Source: Collinsella sp. TM10-22 (GTDB lineage Bacteria; Actinomycetota; Coriobacteriia; Coriobacteriales; Coriobacteriaceae). Taken from it: a stretch of DNA of 64,000 nt. Position numbers and translations under genes: made by a program. This document shows positions 43,827-52,288 of the stretch, in pieces (positions within the stretch are counted from its first letter, which is position 1; each line of letters starts with the position of its first letter). The stretch is taken from positions 248,001 through 312,000 of the forward strand of contig NZ_QSOC01000003.1 in assembly GCF_003466125.1 (NCBI RefSeq), written 5' to 3'. The notes beneath the pieces are model-generated. The model was not told the origin of the DNA and searched no databases. It worked only from the letters and a program-made list of their open reading frames with translations.

Positions 43827-45761
43827 CTAATTCTTATCGGAGGCTTCGGCCTCGGCGGACTGTTCGGCGGTTTTCTCGGAATCTGATTCGGAGGTCGATC
43901 CCTGGTCGGTGTTGTCGCGAATCGTTTGCGCGTCGATCACCTGGCGGGTCTGCTCCTCGTCGATCTGGTGGCGGTACTTGGATATCGTGTCCTGCGCATC
44001 GTCGACACTTGTTTGCGGAATGCCCGCCTTGAGGCGGTTTTGCGTGTCTTCGGGCAGGTCGGACAGCTTGATACTGGTTTCGCTTTCGAGCCAGTGGAGC
44101 TTGAGTCCGAGTGGCTTGCCGGGCAGGCCGCGCCAGACGGCGACATTGCCCTGGTAGGTACCCAGGTAGTACGAGCCGGTGACACCCGTGTAGGCCCAGA
44201 TGGCAGCCGCCAGCACCAAGACGAGACCTAAGACGACGCCGATGGTGACGTTGCGGCGACGCACGCGTTGCGCCTCGCGCATAACGCCATCGTCAACCAG
44301 GTCAACGACTACTACGGTCACGTTGTCGTGGCCGCCGGCGGCAAGCGCCGCGTCCACTAGGTTGTCGACGCAGATTTGCGCGGTTGAGGACTGCGTGGCG
44401 ATGTTCTCGATATCGCTATCGGGAATCATGCTCGAAAGGCCGTCAGAGCACAGGATCAGGCGGTCGCCTTCCTCGATATGCAGAGTGAAGTGGTCGGCAT
44501 ACATGGCGGGGTCTGAGCCCAGCGCACGGGTGATGACCGAACGGTTGGGGTGGACGCGAGCCTCGTCTGCCGTGATCTCGCCGGCGTCCACGAGCTCCTC
44601 CACGTAGGAGTGATCGCGGGTCACGCGGATGAGCGTGCCCTCGTGGAGCAGGTAGGCGCGAGAGTCACCCACGTGGGCGATGGCGAGCGTGTCGTTTTCG
44701 ATATAGGCGCAAGTGGCTGTGCAGCCCATGCCGGGCTTGCCTAGGCCGTTCAGGGCCGCCTCGATTACGGCGGCGTTGGCTGCCTCGACGGCTGCGGCCA
44801 GGCGTCCTGCGTCGGCGGACTGCGGGGCCGTCTTGGCAATAGTCTCGACGGCGATAGAAGAGGCTACCTCGCCGGCGGCGTGACCGCCCATGCCGTCGCA
44901 TACGCAAAAGAGCGGCGACTGCACCAGGTAGGAATCCTCATTGTGCGGGCGCACACAGCCAACGTCGGAGCGGGCACCCCACATGAGTTGCGTGGTGGTG
45001 CCGGCATCATAGGTCGAGTCGGTCTCGATGCGCTCCTCGGTCAGGGGCTCAAAGCTCATGGTCGAGCCGGGGTCTTTGAGCTTGGCTTCAACGGCGGCTA
45101 CGTCGATCTCGGCTGTGTCACCGGGAGAGACGGTGTCGGTCTCGGCGTTTGATTCGGAATCGCCGGTGTCCGGAGAGTCGGGCTCCTCGGGCACGCGGGC
45201 GGTCGACTCGTCGTCTTGCGGGCTGACGTCTATAGGCTCGGGTGTCGCAAAGTGCGACGGCGCGGGCGTGCTTTGCGACTGGGCGGCGGGCTCGGCCACG
45301 GCATCGGACTCGCTTGCGGGCGCAGGCTGCGGGGTCTTGGGCGCAGGGCCGTCCTCGGGGGATGGCCCTGCCTCGGGCGCCGGCGTAGACGCGGGCGCAA
45401 CCTCGGATGACGGGGCTATGGGAAACGCCGGCGCGGCGGGCTCGGGTGCCGCAAACACCGCAGCGCTCTCGTTGATTGCCGCGGCGACGGGCTCTGCAAA
45501 GTGAGCCGGCGCCGGGGTTGCTTCGGGCGCTGCGGGCTGTTCCGCAGCATGTGCGCCGATGGGCGCCGCTACGGCATCCTCTTCGTCCTCGTTATCGGCG
45601 AGATCCGAAATATCATGCGTTACATGCGAAAGAGGCAGGGAGAACACGGTGTCCTCGGGCTCCACGGGTGCGGAGCCCGCCGGAGCGGCGTGGGCCGGCG
45701 CAGCTGTGGCGGCGGCCGGTGCCTCGGTCATAGTTGCGGACTTGTTCTCCTCGTCGATCAT
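43827..45761 (-). CDS. pstP: PP2C-family protein phosphatase PstP with long N-terminal extension
   Basis: 644 aa. Residues about 1-250 are an acidic Ala/Pro/Glu-rich low-complexity region. The PP2C domain (about 255-490) has the metal motifs VRPHNEDSYLV, CDGMGGHAAGE, VGDSRAYLL and GGHDNVTVVVVD. A membrane segment follows (about 510-530), then about 110 extracytoplasmic residues ending in an acidic Ser/Glu tail. It reverses phosphorylation by PknB. Its first four bases overlap the FhaB stop (ATGA), so the genes are translationally coupled. The long extension is unusual, since PstP of other actinobacteria starts directly with the catalytic domain. Confidence 0.93.
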   Translation of the reverse strand: MIDEENKSATMTEAPAAATAAPAHAAPAGSAPVEPEDTVFSLPLSHVTHDISDLADNEDEEDAVAAPIGAHAAEQPAAPEATPAPAHFAEPVAAAINESAAVFAAPEPAAPAFPIAPSSEVAPASTPAPEAGPSPEDGPAPKTPQPAPASESDAVAEPAAQSQSTPAPSHFATPEPIDVSPQDDESTARVPEEPDSPDTGDSESNAETDTVSPGDTAEIDVAAVEAKLKDPGSTMSFEPLTEERIETDSTYDAGTTTQLMWGARSDVGCVRPHNEDSYLVQSPLFCVCDGMGGHAAGEVASSIAVETIAKTAPQSADAGRLAAAVEAANAAVIEAALNGLGKPGMGCTATCAYIENDTLAIAHVGDSRAYLLHEGTLIRVTRDHSYVEELVDAGEITADEARVHPNRSVITRALGSDPAMYADHFTLHIEEGDRLILCSDGLSSMIPDSDIENIATQSSTAQICVDNLVDAALAAGGHDNVTVVVVDLVDDGVMREAQRVRRRNVTIGVVLGLVLVLAAAIWAYTGVTGSYYLGTYQGNVAVWRGLPGKPLGLKLHWLESETSIKLSDLPEDTQNRLKAGIPQTSVDDAQDTISKYRHQIDEEQTRQVIDAQTIRDNTDQGSTSESDSEKTAEQSAEAEASDKN

Positions 45762-46174
45762 CGACGGTTCACCTTCATGACCACGTCGCCAATCTGGACT
45801 TCGTCGCCCTCACGCAGCGTCGCGGGCTCCACGAGCTGGCGGCCGTTGACGAGCGTGCCGTTAAGCGAGTTGAGGTCCTCGATGATGAGCGCCGGGCCCT
45901 GCAGCGAAAAGCGCGCATGCGAGGCCGAGACGAACGGTTCGTTGATGCAGATGTCCGAAGATGGCGAACGACCGACGATGACGGGGCCGAGCATGTCTAC
46001 GTGGATGCCGCGGATACCGCGCGGACCCTTGTCCACATCAATCGTCCAGATAGCCGAGTCGCGGCGCTGCCCGCGCACAAGTCCCACGCCGGTCTTCATG
46101 ACGGCGAACAGGAAGATATAGAGCAGGGCGACCAGGACGATGCGGCCTGCAAAAAGGACGATATCGATGTTCAT
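45758..46174 (-). CDS. FHA-domain membrane protein (FhaB/FipA-like)
   Basis: 138 aa. One N-terminal membrane segment (about 5-27, IVLFAGRIVLVALLYIFLFAVM) is followed by an FHA domain with GPVIVGRSPSSDICI, SASHARF and DLNSLNGTLVNG. FHA domains bind phosphothreonine on kinase substrates. In the actinobacterial cell-wall cluster FhaB lies between FhaA and PstP, as here. It overlaps the PstP gene by 4 bp and follows FhaA by 6 bp. Confidence 0.93.
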   Translation of the reverse strand: MNIDIVLFAGRIVLVALLYIFLFAVMKTGVGLVRGQRRDSAIWTIDVDKGPRGIRGIHVDMLGPVIVGRSPSSDICINEPFVSASHARFSLQGPALIIEDLNSLNGTLVNGRQLVEPATLREGDEVQIGDVVMKVNRR

Positions 46175-46180
46175 AAGCGA

Positions 46181-47191
46181 CTATCCCCTAAATTCAAAGG
46201 TGCTCAGGCCAAACGTCAGCAGATCGCCGTTGCGCAGCGGGCAGCGCGTAATGCGGCGGTTGTTGACGAGCGTGCCGTTGGTGGAATTGAGGTCCTCGAT
46301 CGACCAATCCGAGCCCGTAAAGGTGAGCTGGGCGTGGCGACGCGACACGTTGGGGTCGCGCAGGGCAATGTCGGAAACCGAGCGCTCGCGACCGATGGTC
46401 ACCTGTGCGGAGGTGATGCTATGGCTCTCGCCGCTCACGACGTCGACGAGCTGGGCGAGCGGGCGCTGCGGGGCGCGGGTGCTCGCCATGTTGGAGGCGA
46501 TGCCGGCTGCGGCGCCTAGGCCCACGGCGGCACCGGTCGCGGCGGCTCCGCCCATGCCGGCAAGCGCGTCGCGCGAGACGGTCTGCGGCACCGGGATAGG
46601 AGCGGCGGGGTCGGGGACGCTAGGCGCGAAGGGATCTGCCACGGCAAGCGGGTCGGGAGCGGCGGCGCGAGGCGTCGGCTGCTGCTGGGGCATGGCGGCG
46701 GGGCGCTGCTGCTGCGGGGCAGCAAACTGCTGCTGGCCGGCGCGCGGGGCGCTGGCGGCACGGCTTGCCGCGGAGTTGTTCTGGCCCAGGCCGTTTTGAT
46801 AGGCGCGCTCTTCTTCGTACAGGCGGCCGAGCGTGGGGGCATCGACGTTCTCGGCAAAGACCGAGAACTTGCCGGCGCGCAGCTGCGGATCGATCATAAA
46901 GCGCACGAGGGGCTCGCCGACAAAGACATAGCGGCGCTTTTCGGCCTGCGCCTTCACGAACTCGCGGACCTCGCGCGAAAGCTCGGGGTAGAACGGGGCG
47001 AGCATGGGATCGTCGTCGGCGGCGATAAGGATGGTATAGAGTGCCGGCGCCGTGTTGACGCCGTTGATCACCAGAGTCTGATCCTCCATGTCGCGAGCGG
47101 CCTGCTTGGCAAGCTTCTTAAAGGAGAACGGGGCACGGGTGGCACCGAAGATGCCGGCCACGTGGTCCTCGAAGATGTTCAGGAAGTTCAC
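46181..47191 (-). CDS. FhaA: DUF3662 plus FHA domain
   Basis: 336 aa. The N-terminal DUF3662 domain (about 1-125, MNFLNIFEDHVAGIFGATR) is followed by a Gln/Pro/Ala-rich linker (about 140-235) and a C-terminal FHA domain with VTIGRERSVSDIAL, VSRRHAQL and DLNSTNGTLVNN. In mycobacteria FhaA binds phosphorylated MviN and links kinase signalling to peptidoglycan synthesis. It overlaps the upstream kinase by 4 bp and is followed by FhaB. Confidence 0.93.
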   Translation of the reverse strand: MNFLNIFEDHVAGIFGATRAPFSFKKLAKQAARDMEDQTLVINGVNTAPALYTILIAADDDPMLAPFYPELSREVREFVKAQAEKRRYVFVGEPLVRFMIDPQLRAGKFSVFAENVDAPTLGRLYEEERAYQNGLGQNNSAASRAASAPRAGQQQFAAPQQQRPAAMPQQQPTPRAAAPDPLAVADPFAPSVPDPAAPIPVPQTVSRDALAGMGGAAATGAAVGLGAAAGIASNMASTRAPQRPLAQLVDVVSGESHSITSAQVTIGRERSVSDIALRDPNVSRRHAQLTFTGSDWSIEDLNSTNGTLVNNRRITRCPLRNGDLLTFGLSTFEFRG

Positions 47192-49041
47192 GAAAGATCA
47201 CTCTCCGTATAGGTTCTTTGGTATCCGAGCAAATATAGGCATATCCCAACGATTATAGAGGATAGGATTCCCGCAACCGCCGCCTTGGCGATGACCGCGG
47301 CTGCAAGGCTGGCAATTTCCATATGGTGTGCAAGACAGGACGCCGCTGCGCAGCCGATGCCGGTGACAGCGATGGCGGCGATTGCGGCAAGGTTTGAGCC
47401 CTGATTGGCACGCTTGGCATGGACATTGAGCAGCGCAGATGACGCCGCGGCAGTTGCCGCGACCAGCACAAAGGCAGCCCAAAGGAGCGGGTCTCCCAGC
47501 GCTGCGGCAACGTTACCGAGCCCCAGCACGCCTCCGGCTGAAAGCGCGACCGTGGCCAGACGGGCAAAAAGTGCGCCCATGCCCGTTGCCGCGGCGGCGC
47601 TTGCCGGGCCGAGCCAAAATGACGCGACGCCGGCGGTGACCCCAGCTGCCAGGAAGGTATTGCCGGTCAGACAGCCAAGCGCGAGTGCACAGGTGAGTGC
47701 GGAGCTCGCGGCAGCCTCGGTGCGACCCCAGGCGATCCACCAACCGGACATGGCGGCGGCAAAGATCACCGCGACGGGCAACATTGACAGGATGCCCTGT
47801 GCCTGCATGGTGGCGTTTGCCATGAGCACCAAAAAGCCCACAGCCGAGATGGCCGAGCCAATCTGGGGGGCCAGGCCGGCCGCCGCTCCGATCGCGATAG
47901 CCGCAATGACCAGGCCGGGAAGCGCCGCGACCCCAGCCGTTTGCATCAGCAAAAAGCTAAAGGTGCCGCACGCTAGCGCCGAGATAGCGCGCATGGTGTA
48001 GTCGCGCGCATGGCTCCAGCGCGTGCCCGCCCAGCCGAGTGCGGGGTCGACCTCGATGGCGTCGTCCTCGTAGCACGACGGCTCGATATCGTCGAGCTCC
48101 TGCTCGTCATCCGAAAGCTCGCCAACCATTTGCTCCAAGCTGCGACGGCCCTCGCGTACGCTGCCCAGACCGGCAAGGAGCTGGTCGCAAAATGCCTCGA
48201 TGCTGCTGGGGCGGTCCTGCGGCATGGGGGAGAGCGCGCTCATGAGCGCGCTCTCGGCTCCCGGGGGAAAGTGTGGTATCAGCTCGCTGGGATAGGTGGC
48301 GCCGCCGATGATACGGTCGAGCGAGTCGGCGGGCGTGGCCGCCATAAAGGGAGCGCTGCCGCACAAGCCCTCATAGATAACGCAGGCAAGGGCAAAGACA
48401 TCAGCGCGTTCGTCGACCGTGCCGGTCTCGATATCGAGCTGCTCGGGCGGCATGTAGCCGATGGTGCCGCCGCGCGAGCCGCCAAAGCCACCGGCGGACG
48501 ACAGCCGCGCCATGCCAAAGTCGGTGAGCTTTACATTGCCCGAGTGGTCGATGAGCACGTTGGCGGGCTTAATGTCCAGGTGGAGTACGCCATTACTATG
48601 GGCGAAGGTGAGCGCCTGGCCCAGGGCATCGGCAATGGCCGCGGCCTCGTCAAAGGTAAGTGAGTGGCCGTCCACGCGATGCAAAAACTCGGCTAGCGAC
48701 ATGCCATCGACATATTCCATAACCAGGTAGGCATAGGCGGTGTCGTGCGTAAAGTCGATAACCTGCACGATATTGGGATGTTGAAGCATAGCGGCAGTGT
48801 GCGCCTCGCGCAGGACATCCATGATGTCGCTGGCGGGCATGCCGGAACCGTTGATAAGGGGGATGCGCTTAATGGCGACGCGGCGGCGCAGGTGCGTGTC
48901 GCGGCAGATCTCGATGGAGCCAAAACCGCCGGTCGCAAGCGTCTCGAGCGGCTGGTACCGCTTGAGCAGCTCGCGAGAGCTGGTGCCCTCCAAAGGAACG
49001 TCCGGCGAGAACCGGGCGGTATGTTGCGAGAAAAGCGGCAT
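47188..49041 (-). CDS. Membrane Ser/Thr kinase with polytopic C-terminus
   Basis: 617 aa. The N-terminal kinase domain (about 28-285) has LATGGFGSIEIC and VAIKRIPL. The catalytic loop reads HLDIKPANVLI, with Leu in place of the usual Arg of HRD (non-RD type), then LTDFGMARL and MPPEQL. An acidic linker follows (about 305-345), and then about 8-10 membrane segments fill the C-terminal half. No PASTA or other sensor is seen. It is the first gene of the cluster and overlaps fhaA by 4 bp. ATG 49041 has GAGGG 7 nt upstream; a TTG two codons earlier is possible. Activation without an RD arginine may not need loop phosphorylation (family knowledge). Confidence 0.9.
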   Translation of the reverse strand: MPLFSQHTARFSPDVPLEGTSSRELLKRYQPLETLATGGFGSIEICRDTHLRRRVAIKRIPLINGSGMPASDIMDVLREAHTAAMLQHPNIVQVIDFTHDTAYAYLVMEYVDGMSLAEFLHRVDGHSLTFDEAAAIADALGQALTFAHSNGVLHLDIKPANVLIDHSGNVKLTDFGMARLSSAGGFGGSRGGTIGYMPPEQLDIETGTVDERADVFALACVIYEGLCGSAPFMAATPADSLDRIIGGATYPSELIPHFPPGAESALMSALSPMPQDRPSSIEAFCDQLLAGLGSVREGRRSLEQMVGELSDDEQELDDIEPSCYEDDAIEVDPALGWAGTRWSHARDYTMRAISALACGTFSFLLMQTAGVAALPGLVIAAIAIGAAAGLAPQIGSAISAVGFLVLMANATMQAQGILSMLPVAVIFAAAMSGWWIAWGRTEAAASSALTCALALGCLTGNTFLAAGVTAGVASFWLGPASAAAATGMGALFARLATVALSAGGVLGLGNVAAALGDPLLWAAFVLVAATAAASSALLNVHAKRANQGSNLAAIAAIAVTGIGCAAASCLAHHMEIASLAAAVIAKAAVAGILSSIIVGICLYLLGYQRTYTESDLS

Positions 49042-49228
49042 GGCCAACCCTCGTGCGTTTAAAGTTCGTTTGCGAGCGGCGGGTGCGGGGCCAAGCCGTT
49101 CGCGGTGGCATAGATGCTGCTAGTGTAGCACGCTCGGGCAGATGGCGAGGAAACGGGGATGAGGTGGCCCGATCGGTTCGGGTCGTTTCGGCTCGTTCGG
49201 AAAGTGGGGGACCGGTTTTCAACCAAAT

Positions 49229-49340
49229 AATGGGATGCGCTTTCCAAAGGGGGCAGCTTGCGGAAGCTGCATCCCAGAATAATGGCCTGGAACGGGACGG
49301 ACTTTCCGAACCGGCGCTTAAAAGGAAACCGCATCCCATT
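49229..49340. repeat. Long-range inverted repeat in the kinase-luxR gap
   Basis: AATGGGATGCG at 49229-49239 faces CGCATCCCATT at 49330-49340. Inside are further short complements (GAAAGT/ACTTTC and CCGGTT/AACCGG). The 430-bp gap between divergent genes holds no gene, and this structure is its main content. Confidence 0.55.
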
Positions 49341-49454
49341 TTGGAGCGGGGACTGCGGACAAAAGCTGGACCGTGATCTGGCTCGGATTGGAGTTCGCCT
49401 GAATCGTTGATGCTGGCTGGTGTGGGAACAGAGATAAACGAGCGGCTCGAGCGA

Positions 49455-49460
49455 TATAAT
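49455..49460 (+). promoter_or_regulatory. Candidate -10 of the luxR-type operon
   Basis: A consensus TATAAT 20 bp before ATG 49480; no good -35 is visible 16-18 bp upstream. A start at about 49467 would leave a very short leader with the GGAGG site. Confidence 0.4.
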
Positions 49461-49479
49461 GACACGCTATGGAGGCCAT

Positions 49480-51615
49480 ATGCTTTTTTCCCGCCGTTCT
49501 GCTACATCTGCCTGCGCCATTGCGCTTGTCGTAATGGCGGTCACCCCTTATCACCGGTTTTCATCTTCAATCGGCCTGGCGTCAGGTGCAATGACCTGGC
49601 TCGTTATCCTGGGCGCATGCCTCGCGGCGTTTGTTCATGGTGCTGCGCTATGCAAGGGGGGAATGAGACGGCCGAGGCATCTCGGTGCTATCGGTGTTTT
49701 CCTTGGTGTTATTGCAACGGTTCCCGAGTGGGTTGACTTGGCCTTCTATGCTCGCGGAGATTCTATTCCATTCGTGTTTGCACCGATCTGGCTGTTGCAT
49801 GGCGTTTCGTGCGTCTCGTGCTTTGCTGGGGCGTTGCTCCTCTCATATGTTATTTGGGACACGGCGGGCTCTCCTTTGACGCAGGGGGCGACGCCGACCG
49901 ACGAAAGAGAGAATCGTCGCCTGCAGAACGCGATTTTTACAGAAACAATAGCCGTCCTGTCTTGCCTGCTGTTTTGCTGTCGAGTTTCATGGAGAATTGT
50001 CCCCGAGCCATGGGGGATACCCTCTGTTTTGGCCGCATCAATTGGCCTTGCGCTTTTAATTCCGTTGGTCTATCTCGCATTGGCTGTGGCCCCGCTGTTT
50101 CGCTGCTCCCGCGCCTTTGGTCGGGGGCAGAGCGACGTGTTTGCCCGTTCTGTGCTCGTGGCAGTCCCTATTGGCCTTGTTCCGGCTGTTGAGGCGGCAT
50201 ACTTCGCAAGCGATGCCGCGATCATTGCATTGCTTGCGATGGGGTCTGCTATCGCCGCTGCCTTCGTATGCATGTTACTAAGGAGAAAACGGGACAACAA
50301 TTCGGATATCGCCCACGCGTCTGACCCATTCGATGCGGAGGCGTTTTCCCCTGCCCTGTCGCCTAGAGAAGAGCAGTTTGTTCGACTGCTGCTCAAAGGG
50401 AAAACGCCGGCGGAAATTGCCAAGGAGACGGATACGAAGCCATCGACGGTGCGAACAACGCTTCACCGAGCATACGGGAAGGCGTCAGTTGCGGGCTCAC
50501 GCGAGCTCGTGGCGTTGTTTGCGGGTGAGGGTGATACTGTAGGGCCTGAGCTGCCGCAGCGGCATGCTGACGATATGTTGGCATCAGCTCGAACGCGCCG
50601 GCTGTTTCGATACCTGCTCACATTATTTTTTATCCTCCTTGCGGCTGGACCGTTGGTAATGGCGGATAGCGATTGGGGATCCGGTGTTTCGTGGGCTGTC
50701 GCTTTTTCTCTCTCAAGCTATGCATTGGGTCTCGGACTGCTTCTGTCGCTACGCTACGCGGGTGGAAAACCGAATCGTGAAGCTGCGCTGGATAGAGCAG
50801 GTGAGGCGATTGAGCTCGGAGGTCCGTGCATGTGGGCGATACTGTCTGCTGCGGAATGGTCTTTTATCTATATCTCGGCATGGAGGTGCATACGCGTTCC
50901 GTTGATGGCTGTGCCGGTCCTGTTTTGCGGCGTGGCGTCTACAGCTTCGCTCGCTGTTGGGCTGCGTCCGTTTAAGGTGCATGCCCGTGCTCGGGCTATC
51001 GTGCCATTGGTGTCAATAGGTGTCGCTGCTTCAATCTATGCGGCCAGTAGGGGGCGAATTCATGGGTTCGTGGTGCTGGCGGGGATGCTGCTCACATATG
51101 TAGTGCTGCGAAGCTGTCCGCAGCGCAAAATGCTTGGGGTATGGATGCTTTGCTTTGGGGCGACGGCTCCTGTCTGGGTCGTCTTGCTCAACATGGCGCA
51201 GGATCTGATGGTTTTCGAGCCGCTGTTCCTTGCGTCGCTGTTGGGGTATAGTTCGGCTGTCAATGTCGTCGTGGCAACGGTGGTCGTCTGCTGGTCTGTG
51301 CCCATGTTCGTCACGCACATCGCGCTCGCCCACTCGGTTGAGAACGAGAGGGCCGTCTTGGAGTACCGTGCGAATGGGTTCACCGAAACGGCTCGCGTGC
51401 GCCAGCTGGCTTTGCTTACATCGCGCTCCCTTTCTGATGTTCAGTCGCAAATTTTGCTGATGACGGCAGAGGGCGCAACGACAAAGACCATTGCGGAGGA
51501 CGTAGGTTATGCTGCATCTACGGTGCAAGCGTTGCGATCCGCATCTTATCGCCAGTTGAAGATCAAGAACAAAGCGGAGCTTATTTCATTGTTATCGCAG
51601 GTGGATAACGTGTAA
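49480..51615 (+). CDS. Polytopic membrane protein with two LuxR-type HTH domains
   Basis: 711 aa with a duplicated plan. Membrane block 1 (about 10-265, seven or so segments) is followed by HTH 1 (about 293-350: LSPREEQFVRLLLKGKTPAE, then TVRTTLHRAYGK). Membrane block 2 (about 375-620) is followed by HTH 2 at the C-terminus (about 648-705: SRSLSDVQSQILLMTAEGAT, then STVQALRSASYRQLKIK). Single-unit membrane LuxR proteins are frequent in Coriobacteriia; two in one chain is unusual. It probably senses a membrane-embedded or extracellular signal and acts on DNA at the membrane. ATG 49480 has GGAGG upstream. The following genes (secreted protein, ABC system) are the likely targets. Confidence 0.88.
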   Translation: MLFSRRSATSACAIALVVMAVTPYHRFSSSIGLASGAMTWLVILGACLAAFVHGAALCKGGMRRPRHLGAIGVFLGVIATVPEWVDLAFYARGDSIPFVFAPIWLLHGVSCVSCFAGALLLSYVIWDTAGSPLTQGATPTDERENRRLQNAIFTETIAVLSCLLFCCRVSWRIVPEPWGIPSVLAASIGLALLIPLVYLALAVAPLFRCSRAFGRGQSDVFARSVLVAVPIGLVPAVEAAYFASDAAIIALLAMGSAIAAAFVCMLLRRKRDNNSDIAHASDPFDAEAFSPALSPREEQFVRLLLKGKTPAEIAKETDTKPSTVRTTLHRAYGKASVAGSRELVALFAGEGDTVGPELPQRHADDMLASARTRRLFRYLLTLFFILLAAGPLVMADSDWGSGVSWAVAFSLSSYALGLGLLLSLRYAGGKPNREAALDRAGEAIELGGPCMWAILSAAEWSFIYISAWRCIRVPLMAVPVLFCGVASTASLAVGLRPFKVHARARAIVPLVSIGVAASIYAASRGRIHGFVVLAGMLLTYVVLRSCPQRKMLGVWMLCFGATAPVWVVLLNMAQDLMVFEPLFLASLLGYSSAVNVVVATVVVCWSVPMFVTHIALAHSVENERAVLEYRANGFTETARVRQLALLTSRSLSDVQSQILLMTAEGATTKTIAEDVGYAASTVQALRSASYRQLKIKNKAELISLLSQVDNV

Positions 51616-51651
51616 ACGCCTGGATTATCAACTCAATAGCGAGTGTTTACA
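51611..51651 (+). promoter_or_regulatory. TGTAAAC/GTTTACA dyad before the secreted-protein gene
   Basis: TGTAAAC at 51611-51617 (overlapping the luxR-type stop) faces GTTTACA at 51645-51651. It is the only dyad in the 109-bp gap and might be the binding site of the upstream regulator. Confidence 0.3.
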
Positions 51652-51724
51652 GACATCTTTCTCCATTCATGCAAAGGTTGCCGTGCGTCGACGCATTGTT
51701 AACCGCTTTTGATTGGAGAAGGCC

Positions 51725-52237
51725 ATGATTAAGTTAAAGAACGCCATTGGCCGCATCGGAGTGAGCCTTGCGATTATTGCGGGGCTTTCCCTGGGGGCTC
51801 CTATCGTATCGTTTGCTCAGGAGGAGTTTGACACTTCTCAGGTTTCAAGCGTTACGCAGAATGCCGACAGCGGAATAGCGACTTGTGTTAACAACGCGGA
51901 TACGGGATTTAGTTTCCAATGTTCCGGGACAAGCGCGACGGGCTATCGCCGGAAAGACAATTCTTCCTCGCTCTATATCAACATCTTGGGGTATTCGGGC
52001 AAGCCACTTCGTTTGTATGTGGATGGAGCTTACAACACAAACGGTAGCGGTGGCGCAAATTGCACCGAGGGCGTATATCGTTCCAACCATTATGGAAAGT
52101 GGGAGATGTACAACCAGGTTCGCGAGAGCGGGCGTTCAGCGGCTCGTCTGACGGCTTGGGCTGAGTCTGGCTATGGCACCGTTAATGGAGTCTGGAGTCC
52201 TGATTGCGTTGGGCGCTTCTCGAAGTTGCCGGCGTAG
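51725..52237 (+). CDS. Small secreted protein, DUF2712-like or bacteriocin-like
   Basis: 170 aa. A clear Sec signal peptide (about 1-31; basic start KLKNAIGRIG, hydrophobic core, cleavage after SFA) is followed by a mature part of about 139 residues with four cysteines, enough for two disulfides. The pattern GFSFQC ... YRRKDNSSSLYIN ... WEMYNQVRESG ... GVWSPDC recalls small secreted DUF2712 proteins that accompany ABC transporters in Firmicutes; I cannot confirm this. It is followed by two membrane proteins and an ATPase, so it may be the exported or protective product of the system. ATG 51725 has GGAGAAGG upstream. Confidence 0.75.
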   Translation: MIKLKNAIGRIGVSLAIIAGLSLGAPIVSFAQEEFDTSQVSSVTQNADSGIATCVNNADTGFSFQCSGTSATGYRRKDNSSSLYINILGYSGKPLRLYVDGAYNTNGSGGANCTEGVYRSNHYGKWEMYNQVRESGRSAARLTAWAESGYGTVNGVWSPDCVGRFSKLPA

Positions 52238-52288
52238 TTTGAATGGATACCCGCCCGGGCCAGCGGGCCTGGGCGGGAAGGAGGATTC

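Noticed and set aside
45216..45504. Plus-strand open frames opposite the PstP extension
   Set aside because: They mirror the Ala/Pro/Glu codons of the real minus-strand gene and have no translation signals.
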